The position numbers and the translations under genes are program-made. The notes below the pieces were generated by a model. It was not told where the DNA came from and searched no databases. It saw only the letters and a program-made list of their open reading frames with translations. Shown here in pieces: positions 43,323-52,399 of a DNA stretch of 64,000 nt (within the stretch, counting starts at the first letter, position 1; every line of letters begins with the position of its first letter). The stretch comes from Pseudobutyrivibrio sp. YE44 (lineage in GTDB: Bacteria; Bacillota; Clostridia; Lachnospirales; Lachnospiraceae), in assembly GCF_900104335.1 (NCBI RefSeq), contig NZ_FMXT01000001.1:806001-870000 (forward strand), in the 5' to 3' direction.

Positions 43323-43351
43323 CAAGTATAACGGTTTACCCGTTATACTTG
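43323..43351 (-). terminator. Terminator after metE-like gene
   Basis: CAAGTATAACGG and its complement CCGTTATACTTG form a 12-bp stem around a 5-base loop, followed on the minus strand by TTTTAG. It lies 15 bases after the stop. Confidence 0.8.
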
Positions 43352-43366
43352 CAAATAGATTAAATA

Positions 43367-44482
43367 CTATCCCCATACCTCTTCAGCAATTTCTTTTACA
43401 AGCTTAAGTTTAGCCCATTGCTCTTCTTCTGTAAGCTTGTTTCCAATTTCGCAGGATGCAAATCCGCACTGTGGACTAAGATAAAGTCTGTCCAGTGGAA
43501 CATATTTAGCAGCCTGATTAATTCTCTTTATTATTGTTTCCTTATCCTCAAGCTTAGGTGATTTTGTAGTGATAAGTCCAAGTACCACCTTCTTATCCTC
43601 TGATACTTTAGCAAGCGGAGCAAATCCTCCCGAACGCTCATCATCATATTCAAGGAATAACGCGTCTACATTCTCCTTCGCAAATACGTAATCTGCCACA
43701 GAATCGTATGGACCGCTAGTAAAGAAAGTAGAATGATAATTACCTCGACAAATATGTGATGTGATTACCATATCCTCTGGCTTTCCCTCCAAAGCCTTGT
43801 TATTTACACTTAATAGCTGTTTTTTCACGTCCTCAATATCAATACCAAGTGAAGCATATCTCTGTTTTGCCGCATCCCCTACAATTGCTCCCCATGTACA
43901 ATCATCAAACTGAAGATTACGGCAACCAGCCTCGTAAAACTGCTTTATAACATCCTGATACGCATTTGCGATATCATTAATTAACTCCTCATTATTAGCG
44001 TAATACTTTTTAGTATTCTCATAGTTTTGAGGTACAATCATCTGCTGGAAAGTCTGTGCTGGTGCAGGAATGGTGTACTTTGCAACTGTGTTTTTATCCT
44101 CAAACTGCTTTAAAAACTTGAAATACTCTACAAATGGATGTGCCTTTGCTTTAATCTTTCCTACCAAATATGTGTCATCAAGTACAGCAAGCTCTCCATT
44201 GAAGGCCACACCATTACCTGTGGCCTTGTGCTCCACACCATCAAAGCCCCACATAAAATCAAGATGCCAAAAGGTTCTTCTGAATTCTCCATCTGTAATA
44301 ACATGGTATCCAAGTTCCTTCTGCTTATTTACTACCTTAGTAATTTCTTCATTAACAATTGCGTCAAACTCTGCTTGGTTTATCTTTCCATCAGCAAAAT
44401 CTGCCTTTGCATCCTTAAGTCTTTGTGGTCGCAGGAAGCTTCCTACAAAATCATATCTGTATGGGGTTGTTATTTTACTCAT
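43367..44482 (-). CDS. MetE-like cobalamin-independent methyltransferase (YxjG/YxjH type)
   Basis: This 371-residue protein has the C-terminal catalytic half of MetE only. Zinc ligands are His and Cys in TSHICRGNYH and Cys in SPQCGFASC. FDFVGSFLRP-type N-terminus, ITDGEFRRTFWHLDF and QFDDCTWG match YxjG/YxjH. Such core enzymes methylate homocysteine from a donor other than the triglutamate folate of full MetE, in some cases unknown. AGGAGGAGAATAGAAAA precedes the ATG. A CymR-type operator and promoter lie upstream, placing methionine synthesis in the sulfur regulon. Confidence 0.9.
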   Translation of the reverse strand: MSKITTPYRYDFVGSFLRPQRLKDAKADFADGKINQAEFDAIVNEEITKVVNKQKELGYHVITDGEFRRTFWHLDFMWGFDGVEHKATGNGVAFNGELAVLDDTYLVGKIKAKAHPFVEYFKFLKQFEDKNTVAKYTIPAPAQTFQQMIVPQNYENTKKYYANNEELINDIANAYQDVIKQFYEAGCRNLQFDDCTWGAIVGDAAKQRYASLGIDIEDVKKQLLSVNNKALEGKPEDMVITSHICRGNYHSTFFTSGPYDSVADYVFAKENVDALFLEYDDERSGGFAPLAKVSEDKKVVLGLITTKSPKLEDKETIIKRINQAAKYVPLDRLYLSPQCGFASCEIGNKLTEEEQWAKLKLVKEIAEEVWG

Positions 44483-44517
44483 TTTTCTATTCTCCTCCTG
44501 TGCTATTAATTGATTGA

Positions 44518-44545
44518 ATTATAGACCTACTTAGTTGATAGGCAA
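44518..44545 (-). promoter_or_regulatory. metE-like promoter with CymR-type operator
   Basis: TTGCCT (44540-44545) and TATAAT (44518-44523) on the minus strand are 16 bases apart. A degenerate operator AGACCTAC, seven bases, ATAGGCAA (44523-44545) fills the space. It also lies about 90 bases upstream of the divergent LysR gene. Confidence 0.65.
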
Positions 44546-44634
44546 AATATATAAAATGCGCACTTTTCCATAGATAAAATCTATGGATTTGTGATATAGT
44601 ATTTTCAATTCTATTATTATGGGAGGATATGGTA

Positions 44635-45531
44635 ATGACTTTAAAACAACTTCAATATGCGGTAACCGTTGCAGAAACAGGAAATATCACTGAGGCTGCT
44701 GGGAAGCTTTTCATTGCGCAGCCTAGTCTTACCTCTGCAATTCATGAACTAGAAAAAGAATATGATATAACTCTATTTTCTCGTTCTAACAAAGGAATAG
44801 AAATAACTCCAGATGGAGATGAATTCTTAGGGTATGCACGTCAGGTTTTAGAACAAGCTGCTCTTATTAACGAACGCTATACCGGCAAAGAAATTGGAAA
44901 GCAACGATTTTCTGTCTCCTCTCAACATTATTCTTTTGTAGTGGAAGCCTTTGTAAAGCTTTTAAAAGAATATGGAAAAGATAAGTATGAATTTCATATG
45001 AGAGAAACTCAAACCTTCGATATTATTGATGATGTTGCACATCTTAGAAGTGAAATTGGAATTCTCTATCTCAATAACTTCAATGAAACTGTAATAAAAA
45101 AGACTTTGCGTGATAACGGCCTAACTTTCGAGCCATTATTCACAGCAAAGCCTCATGTTTTTATTGGAAAAAATAGTCCTCTTGCAAAGAAGAAATCACT
45201 AACACCTGATGACCTAAAGCCTTATCCACGTCTTTCTTATGAACAAGGCAGCCACAATTCCTTCTACTTTTCAGAAGAAATACTAAGCACCCTAGATAGT
45301 GACAAGGAACTTATAGTCTGTGACCGTGCCACTCTCTTTAACATGCTCATAGGCCTTAACGGATATACAATTTGTAGTGGCGTCATAAGCGAAGAATTAA
45401 ACGGCCCCAATATAATCGCAAAACCATTAGACGTTGATGATTACATGGAGATTGGCTATATTCTACCAACTGCAATACGACCTTCACAGCTTACGCTACA
45501 CTATATTGAGATGATTAAGACCTTAGTATAA
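44635..45531 (+). CDS. LysR-family regulator, copy 1
   Basis: This 298-residue regulator has N-terminal HTH (QLQYAVTVAETGNITEAAGKLFIAQPSLTSAIHELEKE) and a periplasmic-binding-type effector domain. It is a close relative of the LysR protein at 62438. I start at 44635, where GGGAGG is 8 bases upstream; an ATG at 44629 is too close. It is divergent from the metE-like gene, so it probably regulates that gene, perhaps in response to a methionine precursor such as homocysteine or O-acetylserine. Effector unknown. Confidence 0.9.
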   Translation: MTLKQLQYAVTVAETGNITEAAGKLFIAQPSLTSAIHELEKEYDITLFSRSNKGIEITPDGDEFLGYARQVLEQAALINERYTGKEIGKQRFSVSSQHYSFVVEAFVKLLKEYGKDKYEFHMRETQTFDIIDDVAHLRSEIGILYLNNFNETVIKKTLRDNGLTFEPLFTAKPHVFIGKNSPLAKKKSLTPDDLKPYPRLSYEQGSHNSFYFSEEILSTLDSDKELIVCDRATLFNMLIGLNGYTICSGVISEELNGPNIIAKPLDVDDYMEIGYILPTAIRPSQLTLHYIEMIKTLV

Positions 45532-45549
45532 TCATTAACGCACCTAGGC

Positions 45550-46839
45550 TTATTTTTTCCTGCAAATATAAAGCAAATGATTTGTATGCCCTAAAAGCTC
45601 TCGCCTTTCAGAAAAGGCAAGGTACCAGTTTTTAAAGCTTTCAAAATCTTCCTCTGGAATTGAGAAATCTAGTCTATGCTCTACTGGTTCAAGCAATCCA
45701 TCTACACCTGCTGTGGTAATCCATTCCACTGGTTTAGTTTTAAAGAGCTGTTCAAACTCTACCACATCATAGCCAGTAAAGAGCTGTTCTTTAAAATGTC
45801 TGGTTTTATAGTCTGATGTGAAATTCATCTTCTCTCCAGATTTCCAGTTTCCTTGGAAGAAGTTTGAATACATGATTGCAAATACAGATATAAAGGCAAA
45901 AATGATTGTACCGCCAGTTTTTGTAACTCTTATAGCTTCATCAATAGCCTTTTGCACATCTTCCTCCTCGTAAAGATGATACATTGGACCCAATACCAAG
46001 GTTACATCAAAAGTATCATTCTCAAATTTGCTTAAATCTGTGGCATCTCCTTGTAAGGCTTTGATATTCGAAATTCCCTTACTCTTATCCTTGAGAATAG
46101 TAAGATTCTTTTCAACAAGCTCCAATGACGTTAAATCATATCCCTCCTTTGCAAGGGCTATTGAATATCGTCCAGTACCTGCTCCCACCTCAAGAACCTT
46201 AGAATCCTGCTTCAAATATTTATGAACATATTCCATGGTGATAGCATATTCTAGCTGACCATGTCTTGTTCTATCCAATCTTGTATCTTCATCATAATCA
46301 GTATAAAAATCACTTACAATTTCCTGTCTTGATCCATTTTCATCAATGGCATTTATTCTAGTATAATATTTTGTATCATCCTCATGATGAATGTATGCAC
46401 CATTTTTAAGCTGAACCTTAAGGCTAGCTGGATTATCCTTATTTACAGAAAGATATGCTTCATGAATACTCATAGCACGAGCTTTTTCAAGAGTAAGTCT
46501 AAGTCCTTCTGATGCATAACCTTTACCACGATATTTTGGTGATATGCCATATCCAATATGACCAGCACCTTCTCTTAAGAAATCATTCAGACAATGTCTA
46601 AGATTAAAAACACCCACATAGTTATCATCATCTGATAAAACAAAGGTTGTATCTGGCACAAAACCTTCTGGAAGCTCTTTACCTTCAGACCAGTTTCTCT
46701 TTTTCTCTACCCACTCCAAGAACTGATCATAATCGTATCCATAGGCACAATTTATGAATCCATTTTCATCCTGTGGAAAGGTCATAAATAGCTCATATGC
46801 CTTTTGAAAATCACTATCCTGTACTCTTACTAGTTCCAT
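45550..46839 (-). CDS. GNAT acetyltransferase-SAM methyltransferase fusion
   Basis: This 429-residue two-domain protein has residues about 1-160 as a GNAT domain (FVLSDDDNYVGVFNLRH, GISPKYRGKGYASEGLRLTLEKA). Residues about 190-429 are a class I methyltransferase (KVLEVGAGTGRYSIALAKEGY, LQGDATDLS, VLGPMYHL). I start at 46839, where AGGAGG lies 8 bases upstream. Both domains look intact. A promoter, a structured leader and a terminator lie upstream, so expression is probably controlled by attenuation. Such fusions may modify an antibiotic, peptide or small metabolite; substrate unknown. Confidence 0.85.
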   Translation of the reverse strand: MELVRVQDSDFQKAYELFMTFPQDENGFINCAYGYDYDQFLEWVEKKRNWSEGKELPEGFVPDTTFVLSDDDNYVGVFNLRHCLNDFLREGAGHIGYGISPKYRGKGYASEGLRLTLEKARAMSIHEAYLSVNKDNPASLKVQLKNGAYIHHEDDTKYYTRINAIDENGSRQEIVSDFYTDYDEDTRLDRTRHGQLEYAITMEYVHKYLKQDSKVLEVGAGTGRYSIALAKEGYDLTSLELVEKNLTILKDKSKGISNIKALQGDATDLSKFENDTFDVTLVLGPMYHLYEEEDVQKAIDEAIRVTKTGGTIIFAFISVFAIMYSNFFQGNWKSGEKMNFTSDYKTRHFKEQLFTGYDVVEFEQLFKTKPVEWITTAGVDGLLEPVEHRLDFSIPEEDFESFKNWYLAFSERRELLGHTNHLLYICRKK

Positions 46840-46880
46840 TAGCATATCCTCCTGATGTCTCATATTTTTATAATATAAAA

Positions 46881-46913
46881 AGCCCCATCAAACTATAAAT
46901 GTTTGATGAGGCT
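46881..46913 (-). terminator. Leader terminator before the GNAT-methyltransferase gene
   Basis: AGCCTCATCAAAC pairs with GTTTGATGGGGCT (one G-U) around ATTTATA, followed on the minus strand by TTTTTATATT. It lies 42 bases before the start codon, after a long leader with its own promoter, so it may be conditional. Confidence 0.8.
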
Positions 46914-46919
46914 AATAAA

Positions 46920-47117
46920 CTCAAGTAAAGTGTATGATACTAATTTATACACTTATAAACACACTCACCAAACATAGCAAAATAAAACCCCGGGTTCACT
47001 GAACCGGCGCCATTATTAGGGGCTATGAAATTATTAGCGAATGTATAGGTTTTCATGTACAAATATATCCTTCTGTATATTTTTTGACAGTATAAGCTTT
47101 TGTAATCATCTTGTCAA
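46920..47117 (-). ncRNA. Structured leader or small RNA with own promoter
   Basis: On the minus strand a promoter TTGACA (47112-47117), 17 bases, TATACT (47089-47094) starts a leader of about 170 bases with no ORF. It contains CATAGC/GCTATG closing a GC-rich hairpin around GGTTC-AGT-GAACC, and an 8-bp stem AAGTGTAT/ATACACTT, and runs into the terminator at 46881. It could be a riboswitch for the GNAT-methyltransferase gene or a stand-alone small RNA. It does not match a class I recognise. Confidence 0.6.
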
Positions 47118-47129
47118 ACATAATATAAA

Positions 47130-47158
47130 ATAGGACCTCAATTTTATGAGGTCCCTAA
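47130..47158 (-). terminator. Terminator after small membrane proteins
   Basis: GGGACCTCAT and ATGAGGTCC-type arms (AGGACCTCA / TGAGGTCCT) flank a short AT loop just after the stop of the gene ending at 47168, and the minus strand continues ATTTTATATT. Confidence 0.65.
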
Positions 47159-47167
47159 ATACTAACC

Positions 47168-47476
47168 CTATTTTGCTGTAATTGACCTTCTCACAGTTCC
47201 CTTTGGATCCTTAATCAAAAGATATACAAGCCAAATCACAAAGGCTAATGCAATAACTGAAAGTCCAAGGAATGAATCGTTTATCATATCCTCAACTGCT
47301 GGTGCAAAATAATCTGCACCAAGCTCTGCATATTCAAAAATAGCATCCACAAACCACATAATTGATGCTCCCCAAAACATATACATAAGTACACCAAGCT
47401 TCATTTCATCATTCTTGCGGTTGTACCATACAATTGTTGTAATAACTGCTGCGAATACTGTAAGTAATAAAGTCAT
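47168..47476 (-). CDS. Small membrane protein
   Basis: This 102-residue protein has an N-terminal membrane segment (LLLTVFAAVITTIVWY), a second near MYMFWGASIMWFVDAIF and a third (LGLSVIALAFVIWLVYLLI). The frame is open to 47530, but GGGAGGAAAAGTC marks the ATG at 47476. It follows another small membrane protein by 16 bases, so they probably form a pair. No family recognised; the sequence before it holds a short T-rich hairpin (AGGACCTCA / TGAGGTCCT) acting as terminator. Confidence 0.75.
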   Translation of the reverse strand: MTLLLTVFAAVITTIVWYNRKNDEMKLGVLMYMFWGASIMWFVDAIFEYAELGADYFAPAVEDMINDSFLGLSVIALAFVIWLVYLLIKDPKGTVRRSITAK

Positions 47477-47492
47477 GACTTTTCCTCCCTTA

Positions 47493-47873
47493 TTAGACCT
47501 GCTTTGATGTAGAAAGAGGTCTCTTAACAATAATATCTGCTGTTACGCACATACCAATCCAGATTACTGTGATAAGCACTGCCATTGAAACACCAACTGT
47601 TGACATTTCATGAAGCATCTCACCCTTATCTGTTGGATCTGACATTGCAGTTAAAAATGGGAAGAAAGGTACAACCTCTCCATGCCATACATGCTCAAAT
47701 GCAAGAAGCACTGAGCCACCCCAAAGAAGCTTTGAAAGCCATCCAAGCTTTTTACTAAGTGGAACTGCTACTTCAGTCTTTTTATTATCTCCATTTAATT
47801 CCTTTTTTGCCTCTACCTTTTTAACAATTTCTGTTACCACACCTTCACCAGCTGGTACTAAAAAACATGCCAT
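47493..47873 (-). CDS. Membrane protein, partner of the following gene
   Basis: This 126-residue protein begins MACFLVPAGEGVVTEIVKKVE. It has hydrophobic segments LGWLSKLLWGGSVLLAFEHVWHG and STVGVSMAVLITVIWIGMCVTA. A histidine (EHVWHGEVVPFFPF) lies at the membrane boundary. GAGGAGGAGAATAGAT precedes the ATG, with a TATAAT-like -10 further upstream. I have no functional assignment; two-gene arrangement with the next gene suggests a small membrane complex. Confidence 0.75.
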   Translation of the reverse strand: MACFLVPAGEGVVTEIVKKVEAKKELNGDNKKTEVAVPLSKKLGWLSKLLWGGSVLLAFEHVWHGEVVPFFPFLTAMSDPTDKGEMLHEMSTVGVSMAVLITVIWIGMCVTADIIVKRPLSTSKQV

Positions 47874-47923
47874 ATCTATTCTCCTCCTCTATAACACTAG
47901 ATTTCAGCAAATAGAATTATAAC

Positions 47924-47960
47924 AAAAAAAGCCCTGAAACTTCACAATTCCAAGGCTTTT
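47924..47960 (-). terminator. Terminator after ZIP transporter gene
   Basis: AAAAGCCTTGGAA pairs with TTTCAGGGCTTTT with small mismatches, followed on the minus strand by TTTTTTTG. It ends the ABC-ABC-ZIP operon. Confidence 0.75.
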
Positions 47961-48010
47961 CGCTCATTCATATTGATATCCAATATATTCCAGAATGGAA
48001 TATCATTCAA

Positions 48011-48778
48011 TCATCCTAACCCCACATCCAGCGACATCATTAGAATAAACCCCACCGCAAAACAAATAGTAGCAATATTGGAATGTGGCCCCTCTGACAT
48101 TTCTGGTATAAGCTCTTCTACTACTACGTAAATCATTGCTCCTGCAGCAAAGCTTAAAAGATATGGCATTGTAGGAATCAACAGTGCTGATGCCGCTATA
48201 ACAAGTAATGCTCCTATCGGTTCTACTATTCCAGATAATACTCCATATAAGAAAGTTCTTCCTTTTGGTACACCTTCACCTAAAAGTGGAACTGAAACTA
48301 TAGCTCCTTCAGGAAAGTTTTGAATGGCGATACCAAGTGAAAGCGCCAATGCTCCCGTAAAGGTAATAGAGGCATTTCCGTACATCCATCCTGCGCAAAC
48401 AATACCAACAGCCATACCCTCTGGTAGGTTATGAAGAGTAACTGCAAGCACAAGCTTAGTGGTTCTTTTTAATCCGCTTCTAGGTCCCTCTTCACAATTA
48501 TTAAAATGCATATGAGGAGTTACCATATCTAGGACAAGCAAAAATAACATTCCAATTGCAAACCCAATAGAAACAGGAATAAATTTTAATTTCCCCATTT
48601 CATCAGCCTGTTCTAAAGCGGGCACAATAAGACTAAAAAAGGAAGCTGCCACCATTACACCAGAGGCAAATCCAGTAAGAGCTCTTTGAAGTTTTTCACT
48701 CATTCGTGTTTTAAACAGAAAAACACTTGCTGCTCCAAGGCTTGTACCTATAAATGGAATTAAAATTATTTGCCACAT
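48011..48778 (-). CDS. ZIP-family metal transporter
   Basis: This 255-residue protein has eight predicted membrane segments. It carries the ZIP metal-site signatures TLHNLPEGMAVGIV in segment IV and IQNFPEGAIVSVPL in segment V. These proteins take up Zn, Fe, Mn or other divalent ions. It starts 10 bases after the heterodimeric ABC pair and is probably co-transcribed. The combination suggests a metal or metallophore import operon. Metal specificity cannot be read from sequence. Confidence 0.92.
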   Translation of the reverse strand: MWQIILIPFIGTSLGAASVFLFKTRMSEKLQRALTGFASGVMVAASFFSLIVPALEQADEMGKLKFIPVSIGFAIGMLFLLVLDMVTPHMHFNNCEEGPRSGLKRTTKLVLAVTLHNLPEGMAVGIVCAGWMYGNASITFTGALALSLGIAIQNFPEGAIVSVPLLGEGVPKGRTFLYGVLSGIVEPIGALLVIAASALLIPTMPYLLSFAAGAMIYVVVEELIPEMSEGPHSNIATICFAVGFILMMSLDVGLG

Positions 48779-48788
48779 AAAAATACCT

Positions 48789-50528
48789 CTAAGCCATCCT
48801 CCAAGTATCAGATTCCATCTGCATATTAATCATGTGAGAATAGATTCCCTTCACACCATGTAGTTCAGATGGCACACCCTGTTCGGCTACAATTCCATCC
48901 TTAAGAACTACAATCTTATCTGCTCCATCAACTGTACGCATGCGATGTGCAATAATAAGAACAGTCTTATTCTTAATCAAGTCTGAGATAGCTTCCTGAA
49001 TGAGGGACTCATTGTCCACATCAAGGGATGCTGTAGCTTCATCCATTAGAATTATTGGTGCGTCCTTAAGGAAGGCCCTTGCAATAGAAATACGTTGACG
49101 CTCACCTCCTGAAAGCTCAGAACCATTCTCTCCTATCATTGTGTTATATCCCTCTGGAAGACTCTGAACAAAATCATCGCAACGAGCAAGCTTTGCCGCT
49201 GCAATAACCTCCTCATCTGTAGCATCTTTTTTTCCAATTCTAATATTTTCCATTATAGAGTTGTTAAATAAGGTCACATCCTGGAACACAATAGAATACA
49301 TAGAAAGCAATGTTTCAGGATCAACCTTACTTACATCCATTCCACCAACAGTAACCAGTCCAGAATCAATATCCCAGAATCTTGCAGCCAGTCTTGATAC
49401 TGTAGTTTTACCTCCGCCTGATGGTCCAATAAGAGCTGTGACCTCTCCTTGCTTTGCAGTAAAACTTACTCCATTAAGAACTGCCTCTCCATCCTCATAT
49501 GAGAACTTTACATCCTTAAACTCAATGTCATATCCATTGTTAGAAAGCTGTTCCACTCCGGTCTGTTCTGGATGTGAAAGAATAACATCCATTCGCTCAC
49601 ACTGAGTATCTGTTGCAATCATTGCAGAGAAATTCTGTAATGAAATCTGAAGTGGTTCATACATTCTAGAAACTACAAGTAGATACATAAAAAATGTAAT
49701 TACGTTAATGTCACCTTTCACTAAAAGAGCTGAACCAACAACAGCAACAGTACCTATTCCTAGCTTAAGAATCATTTGCGCACTACCAACAAAAGCAGCA
49801 TTTAAAAACTCGCTGGCAATAGTGTGACTTTCAACAGCCTTGATTTTCTTCTTAAGTCCTACCATGTACTCATCCTGAGCGTTATAAGCCTTTAAATCTC
49901 TAACAGTCTCAAGAGCTTCCTGAATTCCATCTAAACAAGCAATTTTATACTTATTGCCTTTTCGATTCATCTTATGCATAAAAGGTCTAGAGAAAAATAC
50001 AATAATAAATGCAACAGGCAGTACCCACATTGCTGCCAGCGCCATTCTCCAGTCAAAGAAGAACAATGAAATAACCACTATGGTTGTAGAAATCATAGCT
50101 CCCACAAGCTCTGGCAACCAATGAGAGGATGCTGTTTCTAGCATTGCGCAGTCTGCCATAATAGTGTTTGTTAAGTCTGCTAAATCTTTTTTTCCAAAGA
50201 AGGATAACGGAATCCTTCTAAGCTTTTCAGCAAGTGAACGTCTACGCACACCACTTTCCACATATGTGGAATAAAAAGTAGCATTATATTGTATATACTG
50301 GGTAACTGCTATTAATATCAGACAAATAATAGTTCCCATAATATAGAAGGACATATTATCTCTTAAATTGTTTCCCTCTAACAAATCTGTTGAAAACTTG
50401 TATAACACACCTACAGGAAACATCATGGAAATGTTCGAAAGTGTGCAGGCACCAAAAGCCTTTATAATATCCTTCGCACCTTTCTCAGAAAGGGCGTATT
50501 TATGTTGTAATTTTTCTACTATACTCAT
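48789..50528 (-). CDS. ABC transporter permease/ATPase, second half-transporter
   Basis: This 579-residue protein has an N-terminal six-segment membrane domain and a C-terminal ATPase: Walker A GPSGGGKTT, signature LSGGERQRISIARAF, Walker B IILMDEATASLD. It overlaps the other half by 4 bases (ATGA), so the two form a heterodimer. The type is close to IrtAB/YbtPQ-like transporters (exporter fold), some of which import metal-siderophore complexes. A ZIP gene follows. The function, import or export, is undecided. Confidence 0.9.
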   Translation of the reverse strand: MSIVEKLQHKYALSEKGAKDIIKAFGACTLSNISMMFPVGVLYKFSTDLLEGNNLRDNMSFYIMGTIICLILIAVTQYIQYNATFYSTYVESGVRRRSLAEKLRRIPLSFFGKKDLADLTNTIMADCAMLETASSHWLPELVGAMISTTIVVISLFFFDWRMALAAMWVLPVAFIIVFFSRPFMHKMNRKGNKYKIACLDGIQEALETVRDLKAYNAQDEYMVGLKKKIKAVESHTIASEFLNAAFVGSAQMILKLGIGTVAVVGSALLVKGDINVITFFMYLLVVSRMYEPLQISLQNFSAMIATDTQCERMDVILSHPEQTGVEQLSNNGYDIEFKDVKFSYEDGEAVLNGVSFTAKQGEVTALIGPSGGGKTTVSRLAARFWDIDSGLVTVGGMDVSKVDPETLLSMYSIVFQDVTLFNNSIMENIRIGKKDATDEEVIAAAKLARCDDFVQSLPEGYNTMIGENGSELSGGERQRISIARAFLKDAPIILMDEATASLDVDNESLIQEAISDLIKNKTVLIIAHRMRTVDGADKIVVLKDGIVAEQGVPSELHGVKGIYSHMINMQMESDTWRMA

Positions 50529-52303
50529 GCTCCCTTACCTACCTTCCAATTTACTGACTTGTTATACTCAGTCCACATATGTTTATACATACCATCAGTC
50601 TTTACAAGCTCATCATGTTTTCCCGACTCTATAATCTTTCCACCAGAAAGAACACATATCTTGTCAGCATCCACAACGGTTGACAGGCGATGTGCAATCA
50701 TAATTACAGTCTTATCTTTTGATAGATTAGCAAAAGCCTGCTGCACCTTCGCCTCATTATCAGGGTCAGCAAAAGCAGTAGCCTCATCTAAAATAAGAAT
50801 TGGAGCATTCTTAAGGAAGGCTCTGGCTATTGAAATACGCTGTGCTTCACCACCTGAAACATATACTCCCTCTGTTCCAATAACTGTGTGAACCCCTTCT
50901 GGAAATTTCTCTATAATATCCATACACTGGGCATCCTTAAGTGCCTGCATTACCTGGGCATCACTAGCCTCAGGATTTCCAAGTCTAACATTTTCAAGAA
51001 TAGACATCTTAAGAAGCTTACTATCCTGAAATACATAAGAAACATTTTTCATAAGCTCAGCGCTGGCAATATCCTTTACATCTACTCCACCAATTTTTAT
51101 ACTTCCCAAATTCACATCCCAAAATCTTGCAACCAAGGATGCAAGTGTGGTCTTTCCTCCACCTGATGGTCCCACAAGAGCTACATGCTCCCCTGGATTA
51201 ATGCTAAGACTAATTGAGTCCACCGCATTACACTTTGAATCCGAATATGCGAAGTTTACATTCTCAAGAACTATTCCCGAATCAATAGGATGTTTAGGAT
51301 TATCAGATTCCTTTAGAGGCTCTACTCCAAGTATAGAATCCATTCTATTTAGAGAATCCATAACTATCATTTCACTTTCTCCCGCATATGCGACCTTCAT
51401 CAAAGTCACTGTGAGAATTGGAGTAATGATAATGTAGAACAATATGTTAAACAAAAATTCATTCTCAACTCCCGCCTTCGTAAATACGAAGCCACAAGCA
51501 ACCAGTGCAGCAAAAATTCCGTTACATAAAGTTACAAAGCCTACCATCGGAATTTGAAGACTCACGGTATAGTTAATAACCCATTGCTCATATTTATCGA
51601 TTGCTTCCTTAAATCGTTTAAATGAAAAAATAGACTGACCAAAGGTCTTTACTACAGGAACGCCACGTACATACTCCACAGCCTCAGAACTCATTTCATC
51701 CAAGGCATTCTGATATTCAGTCATAGCTACCTGCATCTCTTTTCCCATCATTTTGCCCATGCAAAGGAATGCAAGAAGGGCTGGAATCATACAGATTAAC
51801 CCTATTCTCCAATCAAAGTATAAAAGCATTCCAATAATACCAATAGGAGTCACATAGCTTACAGCCTTGTCAGGAAGACTATGTGCAATAAAAGTCTCTG
51901 TAGCTGCTGTAGAATCTGCAACAATCTTTCTAATCTTTCCACTTCCCTCTGCCTCAATATGTCCCATTGGAAGCTTCATAATGTGTTCCATCAAAGCAAC
52001 ACGCATATTCACTTGAACTCTAAAGGCTGCCAAGTGAGAGCACATTAATCCACCTAAATAAATCAGCATAGAAAGCAACGCCACTCCAACAGCATGCCAT
52101 CCATATGAGGTGATATTCACTGCCTCTTCATAATTTGGTCTAACCTCAACCACCTCTCGGATAATGCACCAAATATAATAAAAAGGTGCCAGCGCTAAAA
52201 GCGCACTAATTCCCGCAAGTATCCAAGAAGCAATCATGAGATACTTGTGCTTCCCAGCATAATTAAATAGCTGAGGTAAAACACTTTTCTTCTTCTCTTC
52301 CAT
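50525..52303 (-). CDS. ABC transporter permease/ATPase, first half-transporter
   Basis: This 592-residue half-transporter has a membrane domain with LPMGHIEAEGSGKIRKIVAD and ETFIAHSLPDKAVSYVTP, a pattern I associate with IrtAB/YbtPQ-like siderophore transporters. Its ATPase has Walker A GPSGGGKTT, VSGGEAQRISIARAF and LILDEATAFADPDN. GGAAGGGAATAAATC precedes the ATG. It heads the ABC-ABC-ZIP operon. A TetR gene lies just upstream, with its own terminator between. Confidence 0.9.
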   Translation of the reverse strand: MEEKKKSVLPQLFNYAGKHKYLMIASWILAGISALLALAPFYYIWCIIREVVEVRPNYEEAVNITSYGWHAVGVALLSMLIYLGGLMCSHLAAFRVQVNMRVALMEHIMKLPMGHIEAEGSGKIRKIVADSTAATETFIAHSLPDKAVSYVTPIGIIGMLLYFDWRIGLICMIPALLAFLCMGKMMGKEMQVAMTEYQNALDEMSSEAVEYVRGVPVVKTFGQSIFSFKRFKEAIDKYEQWVINYTVSLQIPMVGFVTLCNGIFAALVACGFVFTKAGVENEFLFNILFYIIITPILTVTLMKVAYAGESEMIVMDSLNRMDSILGVEPLKESDNPKHPIDSGIVLENVNFAYSDSKCNAVDSISLSINPGEHVALVGPSGGGKTTLASLVARFWDVNLGSIKIGGVDVKDIASAELMKNVSYVFQDSKLLKMSILENVRLGNPEASDAQVMQALKDAQCMDIIEKFPEGVHTVIGTEGVYVSGGEAQRISIARAFLKNAPILILDEATAFADPDNEAKVQQAFANLSKDKTVIMIAHRLSTVVDADKICVLSGGKIIESGKHDELVKTDGMYKHMWTEYNKSVNWKVGKGA

Positions 52304-52339
52304 GATTTATTCCCTTCCTCCCTTTTCTTGAAAAATTTT

Positions 52340-52364
52340 TAGTTATCACTAACAGCATTTTGAT
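52340..52364. promoter_or_regulatory. Putative operator upstream of the ABC operon
   Basis: AGTTATCACTAACAG, followed by a second GATAACTAA. The core GTTATC-N-CTAAC recurs upstream of TetR (about 53043) and upstream of DUF3793/flavodoxin (about 57924). Either the TetR protein or a Fur-type regulator may bind. Confidence 0.45.
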
Positions 52365-52379
52365 AACTAACCAAAGAAA

Positions 52380-52399
52380 AAAGAGCCTTACGGCTCTTT
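52380..52399 (-). terminator. Terminator after tetR
   Basis: AAAGAGCC pairs with GGCTCTTT around GTAA, followed on the minus strand by TTTC. The stop codon of tetR lies at its edge. Confidence 0.8.

Noticed and set aside
46920-47117. T-box leader before the GNAT-methyltransferase gene
   Set aside because: The conserved T-box sequence and antiterminator bulge were not found, and the gene is not an aminoacyl-tRNA or amino acid gene.
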